Shown here: positions 41,157-52,240 of the stretch, one piece after another
Numbering within the stretch: position 1 is the first letter of the stretch
Layout of the letters: the number at the start of each line of letters is the position of its first letter
Source: Palaemon carinicauda
Taxonomy: Eukaryota > Arthropoda > Malacostraca > Decapoda > Palaemonidae
Assembly (NCBI RefSeq): GCF_036898095.1
Contig: NC_090735.1
Span: forward strand, 3,609,271 to 3,673,270
Direction of reading: 5' to 3'
Length of the DNA: 64,000 bases
The notes under the pieces: generated by a model
Told to the model about the DNA's origin: nothing
What the model saw: only the letters and a program-made list of their open reading frames with translations
The model's database searches: none
Translations under genes and position numbers: made by a program

Positions 41157-41618
41157 AATGAAATTGAGCCTATAGCCTGCAGAGTCATCAGCAGCCATTG
41201 CCTGACCCTCCTTGGTCCTAGCTTGGGTTGAGAGGGGGCTTGGGCGCTGATCATATGTATATATGGTCAGTCTCTAGGGCATTGTCCTGCACGGTTGTGG
41301 CTGCCGATGTGGTAAGGTCCCTGACTGGTGAAGGCCAGACTGGGGTTCGAGTCCCGCTCAAACTCGTTAGTTTCTTTGGTTGCTGCAACCTCACCATCCT
41401 TGTGAGCTAAGGATGGGGGTTTGGGGGAACCTATAAGTCTACATGTTGAGTCATCAGTAGCCGTTGCCTGGCCCTCCTTGGTCCTAGCTTGAATGGAGAG
41501 GGGGCTTGAGTGCTGATCATATGTATATATGGTCAGTCTATGGCATTTTCCTGCTTGCTAGGGCAGGGTCACTGTCCCTTGCCTCTGCCATTCATGAGCG
41601 GTCTTTAAACCTTAAATG
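41157..41618 (+). mobile_element. tRNA-like SINE (family B), tail piece plus full copy
   Basis: A tail half (CTTGGTCCTAGCTTGGGTTG to CATTGTCCTGCACGGTTG) is followed by a full copy. Its head is GATGTGGTAAGGTCCCTGAC, TGGTGAAGGCCAGACTGGGG, TTCGAGTCCCGCTCAAACTC. GGTTCGAGTCC is a perfect pol III B box. It ends ATTCATGAGCGGTCTTTAAA. A single tail end is present here, where copy 2 has an expanded array. Confidence 0.85.
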
Positions 41619-41842
41619 TTGAAAGCAATGGCTGAAAAGTATAAGCACGTTCAGTAATGGGGAGAAAAGAGAAAAAATTGGAAAACTGCCAATATTCAGA
41701 TCTATACAAAACAATGGCTTTAGTGGTAGCGTTTACTTTTCATTGAACGTGGTAATAATGTAGGTTCTTTGTTTTGTGTACATAGTCATAGAGTAATTGC
41801 AATCGATATAATGGACGCCTTTTGTTAGGTGGTATATGTTAT
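41619..41842. other. Unique-looking DNA of duplication copy 1
   Basis: Closely matches 63635-63867 in copy 2. No gene or repeat recognised. Confidence 0.4.
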
Positions 41843-42358
41843 TACGTCCGCCAACGAAGTGGGAAGGAGGTTATGTTTTACCCCTGTTTGTATGTTTGTT
41901 TGTGAACAGTTTCCTGGCCCCAATTTTGACCGTAGAGTGATGGAACTTGCAGGAATTAACTGTTATGTGTAAAGCAGGAAATTAATAAATTTTGGATGGT
42001 CAAGGTCATGGTTAAACAAATTGTCCGATTCCCGTAATCAGCCATAAGTTTGGACATCGTTGTCACAGACTTAAAACTTCGTTCATATTCGAGTGTATGA
42101 AAATCCACGCCAATTAATACATGTTAACGTCAAAGGTCAAGGTCATGGTCAAGCGAAATGTCCAATTCGATTAATCAGCCATAAGTTTGGACATCGTTGT
42201 CACAGAGACTTCAAACTTCGTTCATATTTAAGTGTATGAAAATCCACGCCAATTAATACATGTTAACGTCAAAGGTCAAGGTCATGGTCGAGGAAAGGTT
42301 GAGAAATAAGCTGCCGCGGCGGAGGTCTGCGCTCTACTGAGTGCCCCTCTAGTTGAGT
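41843..42358 (+). mobile_element. TCCGCCAACG-type element (family E), two core units
   Basis: Opens TTATTACGTCCGCCAACGAA, then GAACAGTTTCCTGGCCCCAA. Core units start with CAAGGTCATGG at about 42001 and 42138, and a partial third at 42277, so the period is 137-139. Each holds AATCAGCCATAAGTTTGGAC, ACATCGTTGTCACAGA and ATCCACGCCAATTAATACAT. It ends GGCGGAGGTCTGCGCTCTAC, TGAGTGCCCCTCTAGTT. No protein is encoded. Confidence 0.85.
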
Positions 42359-42442
42359 TTGTGTTTCATTCGAATAAGGTTGAGTTGTACTGAATACTCA
42401 AGATAATGTATCAACAGAGGTGTGTTTTTATTTTTATTCCCC

Positions 42443-42506
<64 letters not shown>

Positions 42507-42603
42507 CTTTTGGGGATTTCAAAATTTGACCTTTCTCTTGGGGTCATGGTGTACATGGTAGGGCTATCTTTGCCAGGATTCTTGAAGATTTACTATATGA
42601 TAC
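42359..42603. repeat. (ATT)n microsatellite and flanks
   Basis: An ATT tract of about 60 bases at 42444-42506 within mixed sequence. The poly-tyrosine frame is an artefact. Confidence 0.85.
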
Positions 42604-42800
42604 TATAATCAATTTTTTTAATGAGGCGAATTTGCACTGACTCGCAGGGGATGCCCTTTTAGCTCGGAAAAAGTTTCCTGCTATCTGATTGATTAGAATT
42701 ATCTTGTCCAACCAATCAGCGATCAGGAAACTACTCCGAGATAAAAGGGCATCCGCTGCGAGTCGGTGCATATCTGCCTCACTAAAAAGAATTGACTATA
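42604..42800. mobile_element. Foldback (MITE-like) element C, second locus
   Basis: Bounded by TATAATCAATT and AATTGACTATA. Arms TGCACTGACTCGCAGGGGAT and ATCCGCTGCGAGTCGGTGCA flank CCTTTTAGCTCGG/CCGAGATAAAAGG and the common centre. Not part of the segmental duplication. It is closer to full length than the copy at 40890. Confidence 0.85.
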
Positions 42801-43275
42801 AGGGCATCTTTAGATAGAGGCTTTTTGCCTCCCAAAGATTTGATAAGTTTTATAATTTCAATTTGGATATTTTTATATTCATATATTTATGAATAAATTT
42901 ATTTTATAAATATCAGTGTTATTTAACTTTGATATCACGATGCTATACAACCATTAGATCAATTCAATCCAAATTCTGGGAAGTTATGTATGCTTAGTAA
43001 TACCTTTTAACGTTATGTTTAACATTATTCTTCACCAAAGAACTTACTTTTAACATTAATATACACCATAGCTTTATTATGTATTGATTTTTTTAAACTG
43101 TTTTCAATTTTGTAATGATTTTTTTTTTGGTTTCAGGTACATGCACATTTTTGCCCAGCAATATCGTCATTCGGTGTTGGCTTTCGCCTAGAAATAAACA
43201 ACTAAGACCCAGTACAGTTAGAGGTATTTATTAGAAAGTGTCTTATATTATTTTTTTTTTTTATGATATTAGTTT
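42801..43275. other. AT-rich DNA, nothing recognised
   Basis: About 470 bases of AT-rich sequence with several T runs. No frame, repeat or RNA motif assigned. Confidence 0.4.
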
Positions 43276-46200
43276 CAAGGAGCATCAGATTTCGGATACG
43301 GAAATAAATTGTTCCCATCCGATGCAGTACTTTCGGGTACAGAAATAAATTGTTTGCATCAGATGCAGTACTTTCGGGTACAGAAATAAATTGTTCCCAT
43401 CAGATGCAGTACTTTCGGGTACAGAAATAAATTGTTCCCATCAAATGCAGTACTTTCGGGTACAGAAATAAATTGTTCGCATCAGATGCAGTACTTTCGG
43501 ATACAGAAATAAATTGTTCCCATCAGATGCAGTACTTTCGGGTACAGAAATAAATTGTTCCCATCAGATGCAGTACTTTCGGGTACAGAAATAAATTGTT
43601 CCCATCAGATGCAGTACTTTCGGGTACAGAAATAAATTGTTCCCATCAGATGCAGTACTTTCGGGTACAGAAATAAATTGTTCCCATCAAATGCAGTACT
43701 TTCGGGTACAGAAATAAATTGTTCCCATCAGATGCAGTACTTTCGGGTACAGAAATAAATTGTTTGCATCAGATGCAGTACTTTCGGGTACAGAAATAAA
43801 TTGTTTGCATCAGATGCAGTACTTTCGGGTACAGAAATAAATTGTTTGCATCAGATGCAGTACTTTCGGGTACAGAAATAAATTGTTTGCATCAGATGCA
43901 GTACTTTCGGGTACAGAAATAAATTGTTCCCATCAGATGCAGTACTTTCGGGTACAGAAATAAATTGTTCCCATCAGATGCAGTACTTTCGGGTACAGAA
44001 ATAAATTGTTCCCATCAGATGCAGTACTTTCGGGTACAGAAATAAATTGTTTGCATCAGATGCAGTACTTTCGGGTACAGAAATAAATTGTTCCCATCCG
44101 ATGCAGTACTTTCGGGTACAGAAATAAATTGTTTGCATCAGATGCAGTACTTTCGGGTACAGAAATAAATTGTTCCCATCAGATGCAGTACTTTCGGGTA
44201 CAGAAATAAATTGTTCCCATCAGATGCAGTACTTTCGGGTACAGAAATAAATTGTTCCCATCAGATGCAGTACTTTCGGGTACAGAAATAAATTGTTCCC
44301 ATCAGATGCAGTACTTTCGGGTACAGAAATAAATTGTTCGCATCAGATGCAGTACTTTCGGATACAGAAATAAATTGTTCCCATCAAATGCAGTACTTTC
44401 GGGTACAGAAATAAATTGTTCGCATCAGATGCAGTACTTTCGGGTACAGAAATAAATTGTTCCCATCAAATGCAGTACTTTCGGGTACAGAAATAAATTG
44501 TTCCCATCAGATGCAGTACTTTCGGGTACAGAAATAAATTGTTCGTATCAGATGCAGTACTTTCGGGTACAGAAATAAATTGTTCCCATCAAATGCAGTA
44601 CTTTCGGGTACAGAAATAAATTGTTCGTATCAGATGCAGTACTTTCGGGTACAGAAATAAATTGTTCCCATCAAATGCAGTACTTTCGGGTACAGAAATA
44701 AATTGTTCCCATCAGATGCAGTACTTTCGGGTACAGAAATAAATTGTTCGTATCAGATGCAGTACTTTCGGGTACAGAAATAAATTGTTCCCATCAAATG
44801 CAGTACTTTCGGGTACAGAAATAAATTGTTCCCATCAGATGCAGTACTTTCGGGTACAGAAATAAATTGTTCGTATCAGATGCAGTACTTTCGGATACAG
44901 AAATAAATTGTTCCCATCAAATGCAGTACTTTCGGGTACAGAAATAAATTGTTCCCATCAAATGCAGTACTTTCGGGTACAGAAATAAATTGTTCGCATC
45001 AGATGCAGTACTTTCGGATACAGAAATAAATTGTTCCCATCAGATGCAGTACTTTCGGGTACAGAAATAAATTGTTCGCATCAGATGCAGTACTTTCGGG
45101 TACAGAAATAAATTGTTCGTATCAGATGCAGTACTTTCGGATACAGAAATAAATTGTTCCCATCAAATGCAGTACTTTCGGGTACAGAAATAAATTGTTC
45201 GTATCAGATGCAGTACTTTCGGATACAGAAATAAATTGTTCCCATCAAATGCAGTACTTTCGGGTACAGAAATAAATTGTTCGTATCAGATGCAGTACTT
45301 TCGGATACAGAAATAAATTGTTCGCATCAGATGCAGTACTTTCGGGTACAGAAATAAATTGTTCCCATCAGATGCAGTACTTTCGGATACAGAAATAAAT
45401 TGTTCGCATCAGATGCAGTACTTTCGGGTACAGAAATAAATTGTTCGCATCAGATGCAGTACTTTCGGGTACAGAAATAAATTGTTCGCATCAGATGCAG
45501 TACTTTCGGGTACAGAAATAAATTGTTCGCATCAGATGCAGTACTTTCGGGTACAGAAATAAATTGTTCCCATCAGATGCAGTACTTTCGGGTACAGAAA
45601 TAAATTGTTCGCATCAGATGCAGTACTTTCGGGTACAGAAATAAATTGTTCGTATCAGATGCAGTACTTTCGGATACAGAAATAAATTGTTCCCATCAAA
45701 TGCAGTACTTTCGGGTACAGAAATAAATTGTTCGTATCAGATGCAGTACTTTCGGATACAGAAATAAATTGTTCCCATCAAATGCAGTACTTTCGGGTAC
45801 AGAAATAAATTGTTCGTATCAGATGCAGTACTTTCGGATACAGAAATAAATTGTTCGCATCAGATGCAGTACTTTCGGGTACAGAAATAAATTGTTCCCA
45901 TCAGATGCAGTACTTTCGGATACAGAAATAAATTGTTCGCATCAGATGCAGTACTTTCGGGTACAGAAATAAATTGTTCGCATCAGATGCAGTACTTTCG
46001 GATACAGAAATAAATTGTTCCCATCAGATGCAGTACTTTCGGGTACAGAAATAAATTGTTCGCATCAGATGCAGTACTTTCGGATACAGAAATAAATTGT
46101 TCCCATCAGATGCAGTACTTTCGGGTACAGAAATAAATTGTTCGCATCAGATGCAGTACTTTCGGATACAGAAATAAATTGTTCCCATCAGATGCAGTAC

Positions 46201-47268
46201 TTTCGGGTACAGAAATAAATTGTTCCCATCAGATGCAGTACTTTCGGGTACAGAAATAAATTGTTCGCATCAGATGCAGTACTTTCGGATACAGAAATAA
46301 ATTGTTCCCATCAGATGCAGTACTTTCGGGTACAGAAATAAATTGTTCCCATCAGATGCAGTACTTTCGGGTACAGAAATAAATTGTTCCCATCAGATGC
46401 AGTACTTTCGGATACAGAAATAAATTGTTCGCATCAGATGCAGTACTTTCGGGTACAGAAATAAATTGTTCCCATCAGATGCAGTACTTTCGGATACAGA
46501 AATAAATTGTTCGCATCAGATGCAGTACTTTCGGATACAGAAATAAATTGTTCGCATCAGATGCAGTACTTTCGGGTACAGAAATAAATTGTTCGCATCA
46601 GATGCAGTACTTTCGGGTACAGAAATAAATTGTTCACATCAGATGCAGTACTTTCGGGTACAGAAATAAATTGTTCGCATCAGATGCAGTACTTTCGGAT
46701 ACAGAAATAAATTGTTCCCATCAGATGCAGTACTTTCGGGTACAGAAATAAATTGTTCCCATCAGATGCAGTACTTTCGGGTACAGAAATAAATTGTTCC
46801 CATCAGATGCAGTACTTTCGGATACAGAAATAAATTGTTCCCATCAGATGCAGTACTTTCGGGTACAGAAATAAATTGTTCCCATCAGATGCAGTACTTT
46901 CGGATACAGAAATAAATTGTTCCCATCAGATGCAGTACTTTCGGGTACAGAAATAAATTGTTCGCATCAGATGCAGTACTTTCGGGTACAGAAATAAATT
47001 GTTCGCATCAGATGCAGTACTTCCGGGTACAGAAATAAATTGTTCCCATCAAATGCAGTACTTTCGGGTACAGAAATAAATTGTTCGCATCAGATGCAGT
47101 ACTTTCGGATACAGAAATAAATTGTTCCCATCAGATGCAGTACTTTCGGGTACAGAAATAAATTGTTCCCATCAGATGCAGTACTTTCGGGTACAGAAAT
47201 AAATTGTTCGCATCAGATGCAGTACTTTCGGGTACAGAAATAAATTGTTCCCATCAGATGCAGTACTT
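43276..47268 (+). repeat. 41-bp satellite array, about 97 units
   Basis: The unit is GCAGTACTTTCGGGTACAGA, AATAAATTGTTCCCATCAGA, T, 41 bases. Variation is confined to a few positions: GGGTAC/GGATAC, the CCC/CGC/CGT/TGC triplet before ATC, and CAGATG/CAAATG. TTTGCATC variants lie mostly before 44140, TTCGTATC variants between about 44540 and 45840, and TTCGCATC with GGATAC mostly after 45000. 41 is not a multiple of three and stop codons are frequent, so no long frame exists. Confidence 0.95.
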
Positions 47269-47349
47269 TTTGAGCAATTTTGACTTATTTCTGTTGCAGT
47301 AGTTTTAGATATAACAATAATTAGGTCCTTCTAATAGGGTGATGGGGAC
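47269..47349. other. Right flank of 41-bp array
   Basis: Short mixed sequence between the array and a foldback element. Confidence 0.3.
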
Positions 47350-47545
47350 TATAGTCAATTTGTTTTAGCGAGGCAGATTTGCACCGACTCGCAGGGGTGC
47401 CCTTTTAGCTCGGAAAAGTTACCTGATCGCTGACTGGTTAGAATTATCTTGTCCAACCAATCAGCGATCAGGAAACTTTTCCGAGCTAAAAGGCCACCTC
47501 TGCGAGTCCGGTGCAAATCTGCTTTGCTAAAAAAAAATGACTATA
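47350..47545. mobile_element. Foldback (MITE-like) element C, third locus
   Basis: Bounded by TATAGTCAATT and ATGACTATAG. The arms TTTGCACCGACTCGCAGGGG and CCTCTGCGAGTCCGGTGCAA, with CTTTTAGCTCGGAAAAG and CTTTTCCGAGCTAAAAG, are both complete. The centre has CTGATCGCTGACTGGTTAG facing CCAACCAATCAGCGATCAGG. This is the most symmetric of the four copies. Confidence 0.85.
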
Positions 47546-47744
47546 GTTCTAGAGATAAAACAATAATGGGGTTCCACTATGGGAAATTTGGATTTTTGGG
47601 TGAGGGAGTACAAAAAAACAAACGAGTAAAATGAGGAAAGCTATCTAACCTAACCAAACCCACCTAACCTAACCTACAGACCGGATCCTCCATACTTTCA
47701 AGATTTTGGCGATCTTTTCTTCCGCTATGGCCGTCTTTCCTTCC

Positions 47745-47786
<42 letters not shown>

Positions 47787-48064
47787 CTAAATATTAATAC
47801 GATAGCGTGTGTGTTATTTGATTTGTGTGTCACGCTTTAAAGAAAACGGAAATAATTTCATGGTATACTCTTACAAATTCACATTAAACTTTGATTACTT
47901 AACCAAAACACATCTAATATAGTTTTCCCAATTCATGTATTGCTCATTTTTTAAAATAAATATACAAGCCAAATCTTATCACATTTTATTCAAACATGTA
48001 TAGGTTAGGAAGAAGATAATTAGTATTGAAAGTATAATTTCATGTAATTTACACGGGGTCCACT
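47546..48064. other. AT-rich DNA with an ATT tract and telomere-like words
   Basis: An ATT tract lies at about 47746-47786. At about 47645-47676 a few CTAACCTAACC words occur, which match the arthropod CCTAA telomere repeat but amount to only four or five imperfect copies. The rest is AT-rich without a recognised feature. Confidence 0.45.
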
Positions 48065-48065
48065 A

Positions 48066-48106
<41 letters not shown>

Positions 48107-48160
48107 TCCCTCCAACGAAATTGGAAGGGCGTTATGTTTTCGCCCCTGTTTGTGTGTTTG
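48065..48160 (+). mobile_element. Family E 5' end fragment next to an ATT tract
   Basis: After an ATT tract at 48067-48104 comes CCCTCCAACGAAATTGGAAG, GGCGTTATGTTTTCGCCCCT, GTTTGTGTGTTTG. Only the first 50 bases or so of family E remain before a SINE begins. Confidence 0.6.
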
Positions 48161-48165
48161 TAAAT

Positions 48166-48330
48166 GTTAGACTAGCATTCGCATGACGGCAGATCGATCC
48201 CAGCCTGGGATGCGAGTATAACCTGTTTACTGGGGGAGGCCACTGCTGTGCATGGGCTCCACAGTTGGGTGTAGGGCTTGCCTGGCTGACGTTCTGGTGA
48301 GCATCTATTCTTTAACCTTTAACTACAGGG
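48166..48330 (+). mobile_element. tRNA-like SINE (family G)
   Basis: TGTTAGACTAGCATTCGCAT, GACGGCAGATCGATCCCAGC, CTGTTTACTGGGGGAGGCCA, CTGCTGTGCATGGGCTCCAC and GCTTGCCTGGCTGACGTTCT. GATCGATCC fits the pol III B box. It matches the inverted copy at 4267-4425. Confidence 0.6.
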
Positions 48331-48489
48331 TAAAGATAAATGTGTTCTTATTCCCATATATAAATTCCTGCGTGGGCTTGAAAGAAGAAGAGCTAATCTA
48401 AGTCGTTGCCGTGGCGAGCTTCTGCCAAGAAGGTTTGCGCCTCCAACGGTGATTCTGTATGCTGTTTTCATGTGTTTGTACTCTCGGGT
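48331..48489. other. No feature recognised
   Basis: Short mixed sequence. It resembles GCTGCCGTGGCGGAGG-type words only loosely (GTTGCCGTGGCGAGCTTCTG). Confidence 0.3.
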
Positions 48490-48790
48490 TTCAAGGCCAC
48501 TCATGAATGGCAGAGGCCAGGGGCAGTGACATTGCCCTATCAAGCAGGGAAATACCCTAGAGACTGACCATATATGCATACGATCAGTGCCCAATCTCCC
48601 TCTCCATCCAAATCTAGGACCAAGGAGGGCCAGGCAGTGGCTGCTGTTGACTCAGCAGATATACCTATAGGCTACCCTTAACCCCCCCCCCCCCCCATCC
48701 TTAGTTCACAAGGCAAGGGCCAGTGACATTGCCCTATCAAGCAGGGAAATACCCTAGAGACTGACCATATATTCGTCTGAGATTTGCAGC
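48490..48790 (-). mobile_element. tRNA-like SINE (family B), rearranged
   Basis: GGCCACTCATGAATGGCAGA, ACATTGCCCTATCAAGCAGG, GACTGACCATATATGCATAC, GTTGACTCAGCAGATATACC, a poly-C run at about 48683-48697 and CATCCTTAGTTCACAAGG. The body then restarts (CAGTGACATTGCCCTATCAA, CTAGAGACTGACCATATATT). The head region is missing. Confidence 0.75.
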
Positions 48791-48794
48791 AGAG

Positions 48795-48867
48795 GATGAT
48801 TCTTGAATTATTATTATATAAATTATTAAAATTATTAGATTTATTATTATTAAAATCATTTGAATTA

Positions 48868-48913
<46 letters not shown>

Positions 48914-49001
48914 AATTCTGAAAATTGTTATTAAAAATCATTTAGAATATTATTATTATTATTATTAAAATTCTGAATTTTTTTATTTAAATCATTTAAA
49001 A

Positions 49002-49038
<37 letters not shown>

Positions 49039-49103
49039 ATTATTGATATTATTGTTATCATTATTATTATTATTAATATTACTATTATTATTATTATTAT
49101 TAC

Positions 49104-49142
<39 letters not shown>

Positions 49143-49145
49143 AAA
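48795..49145. repeat. Compound (ATT)n array with a repeated AAATCATTT linker
   Basis: ATT tracts are separated by near-copies of AAAATTCTGAA and AAATCATTTNAAT. The longer motif, ATT tract plus linker, repeats about four times. Poly-asparagine frames on the minus strand follow from this. Confidence 0.9.
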
Positions 49146-49590
49146 TCATACTGTTATCAGCTTGATTTTAGGATCGTTGAACTTACATGTCACGTATTTT
49201 TGACTGCACGTATTTCATTATTGTAGGTAAAGAAAAAAAAATTATTTGAATTATGATAGGTCAGTTGTTACTTTATATCTGTTGATAAATATTAATAGAT
49301 TTAAGAGAAAAAAAAAACAAGTAGAAATTACTTTACTGGAACAATATCAAATTTTCTTTTATGAATTTCCAAAATCAGAAATATTCCGAATTTTATATCA
49401 ATTACATCCTCCTACATGAAAAAAATAATTAAACTGCTATATTATGCAACAGTCGTAATTAGAAAACATAGTATTAAAGATATGTGAATATAAAATAGAA
49501 TATATTGATCTTATTTTAAAGAACCAGTCATATTTTTTTATGGAATATTTCCCTCCTGGAAGAGGAAATTTATCGTTACGAGTAGCCGTT
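49146..49590. other. AT-rich DNA, nothing recognised
   Basis: About 440 bases of AT-rich sequence with no frame, repeat family or RNA motif. Confidence 0.4.
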
Positions 49591-49625
49591 TGGGGGCGGG
49601 GTGGGGTGAGGTAGGGTGGGGTGCT
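49591..49625 (+). other. G-rich tract able to form a G-quadruplex
   Basis: Six G runs of two to five residues within 30 bases (GGGGG, GGGG, GGGG, GG, GGG, GGGG) with linkers of one to three bases. At least four runs have three or more G. The rest of the region is AT-rich, so it stands out. Confidence 0.6.
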
Positions 49626-49740
49626 GGAACCCAGATCGAGTGGACCTTATATCGTTAAGGGGTTGCTAGCTATCTTTCATGCATTTTTATCCGGATTGGG
49701 AAAGTGTGGGTGTTTGGGGGTAAATTGAGTAATTCTTGTG
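49626..49740. other. No feature recognised
   Basis: Short mixed sequence before GT and TA microsatellites. Confidence 0.3.
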
Positions 49741-49745
49741 TGAGC

Positions 49746-49830
<85 letters not shown>

Positions 49831-49872
49831 AGTAGATAGAAATATTGTGTATATATATGTAAATAATATATG

Positions 49873-49951
<79 letters not shown>

Positions 49952-49985
49952 CTATATAATAAAGAGCAAGTTTCTGGCTATATAT

Positions 49986-50063
<78 letters not shown>
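49741..50063. repeat. (GT)n and three (TA)n microsatellites
   Basis: GT tract at about 49746-49762, then TA tracts at about 49763-49827, 49879-49948 and 49997-50063 with short mixed segments between them. The 129-residue minus frame is an artefact. Confidence 0.95.
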
Positions 50064-50065
<2 letters not shown>

Positions 50066-50240
50066 ATCATCAGCCGTTACTAAACCACTGCAGAACAAAG
50101 GCCTCAGACCTGTCCATCCATTCGCGTCTGTTTATGCTATTTCTACGCCAGTTTATACTCGGAAATTTTCTTAGTTCTTCAATCCATCCTGTTCTCTTCC
50201 TTCCCCTTCTTCTCTTGTATGCATCTCACCGTCACTATTG
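50064..50240 (-). mobile_element. LINE-like 3' end fragment (second type)
   Basis: CAATCATCAGCCGTTACTAA, ACCACTGCAGAACAAAGGCC, TCAGACCTGTCCATCCATTC and CAGTTTATACTCGGAAATTT match the copy at 24797-24980. Both copies abut a (TA)n tract on the ATCATCAGCCG side. Confidence 0.5.
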
Positions 50241-50544
50241 TGTGTATATTATAGAAAAGTTGAATACAAGAAAAGGCATTTAGAATTCGAAGAATACAGT
50301 AAGATACAATGAAAATATTCTCTTTCATCTTCAGGAAAAAGGTATTTTTTGTGGTATCTGGATAAACCCTTTTTTTATCGATACGAACATAAAGAAAATG
50401 CAGAAATCGCGAATTTCTTATTTGCAATTTTTTTTTCGCACAAAACAAATGTTTGGGAAGTTCCTGCGATTTTTATTGCTTGTTGTTCTGAAAAGAATTT
50501 TGTTTTGCTTTACCTCATAATATTTTGTAATGGTCTTTTGTCTA

Positions 50545-50545
<1 letters not shown>
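50241..50545. other. No feature recognised
   Basis: About 300 bases of mixed sequence. Part of an 89-residue minus frame and a 144-residue plus frame falls here, without motifs. The plus frame then runs into ATT and TA repeats. Confidence 0.35.
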
Positions 50546-51382
<837 letters not shown>

Positions 51383-51674
51383 TGGAATGTTACCAAAAGC
51401 ACTCAAAAGTTATAAGCCTTTAAAATATGATCCTTAGAATAAACTTTTGGATCTATATGCCATTCGTTAGTTAATAGTCTAGTGTGATTCAACAGCTGAA
51501 ATACTCTCCAGACTAAAAGGAGTGGATGCTAGTGTGAGGGACCATCGTTTTAGGTTTGCTTGTATTTGACGTGTGAAGGGTCTCCAGGTAGACTTTTGTA
51601 TTATACATCTGTTGAGAGACGGGGCTATTATTCAGGTGCCAGAAGAACGAGAGAAGGGTGAGAGATAAGTATAA
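51383..51674. other. Left flank of the 45/47-bp array
   Basis: Mixed sequence with no recognised family. Confidence 0.3.
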
Positions 51675-52240
51675 GAGAAACTGTAGGAAGGTTCAATAAG
51701 ATACATGGTCTATGACTAATGGAAACTGTAGAAAGGTTCAATAAGATAAGCGGTCTATGACTATAATGGAAACTATAGAAAGATTCAATAAGATAAGCGG
51801 TCTATGACTATAATGGAAACTATAGAAAGGTTCAGTAAGATATACGGTCCATGACTAGTTGAAACTATAGAAAGGTTCAGCAAGATATACGGTCCATGAC
51901 TAGTTGAAACTATAGAAAGGTTCAGCAAGATATACGGTCCATGACTAGTTGAAACTATAGAAAGGTTCAGCAAGATATACGGTCCATGACTAGTTGAAAC
52001 TATAGAAAGGTTCAGGAAGATATACGGTCCATGACTAGTTGAAACTATAGAAAGGTTCAGCAAGATATACGGTCCATGACTAGTTGAAACTATAGAAAGG
52101 TTCAGCAAGATATACGGTCCATGACTAGTTGAAACTATAGAAAGGTTCAGTAAGATAAGCGGTCTATGACTATAATGGAAACTATAGAAAGGTTCAGTAA
52201 GATATACAGTGTATGACTAATGGAAAGTGTAGAGAAGGTT
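51675..52240 (+). repeat. Diverged 45- and 47-bp units at the array edge
   Basis: The first units (GAAACTGTAGAAAGGTTCAA, TAAGATAAGCGGTCTATGAC, TATAATG) are 47 bases. From about 51854 seven units are 45 bases (GAAACTATAGAAAGGTTCAG, CAAGATATACGGTCCATGAC, TAGTT). Then 47-base units return. The 45-base block gives an artefactual minus-strand frame of 15-residue repeats. Confidence 0.9.

Larger units (their letters stand above)
34485..41990 (+). repeat. Segmental duplication, copy 1 (right limit set by the window)
   Basis: This block aligns collinearly with 56501-64000, offset by about 22.0 kb. The shared order is: family A element, SINE, A-element fragments, a short unique stretch, 31-bp satellite, (CT)n, LINE tail, foldback element D, SINE, foldback element C, SINE, a unique stretch, and a family E element. 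Several junctions are identical, for example AAAGCAATGGCTGAAAAGTA at 41628 and 63639. The true right end may lie beyond 41990, because copy 2 is cut by the window end. The true left end is hidden by the gap before copy 2. Confidence 0.9.

Noticed and set aside
41310..41380. A tRNA gene at the GGTTCGAGTCC word
   Set aside because: The B box is good, but no acceptor stem or complete cloverleaf can be drawn and the sequence recurs many times with a long non-tRNA body, so it is a SINE head.
43276..47268. A CRISPR-like array of regular repeats
   Set aside because: The 41-bp units are contiguous without unique spacers, and the context is eukaryotic with no cas genes.
51785..52108. 107-residue minus-strand frame with 15-residue repeats
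   Set aside because: It follows from the 45-base unit length at the satellite edge; the frame is lost as soon as units return to 47 bases.
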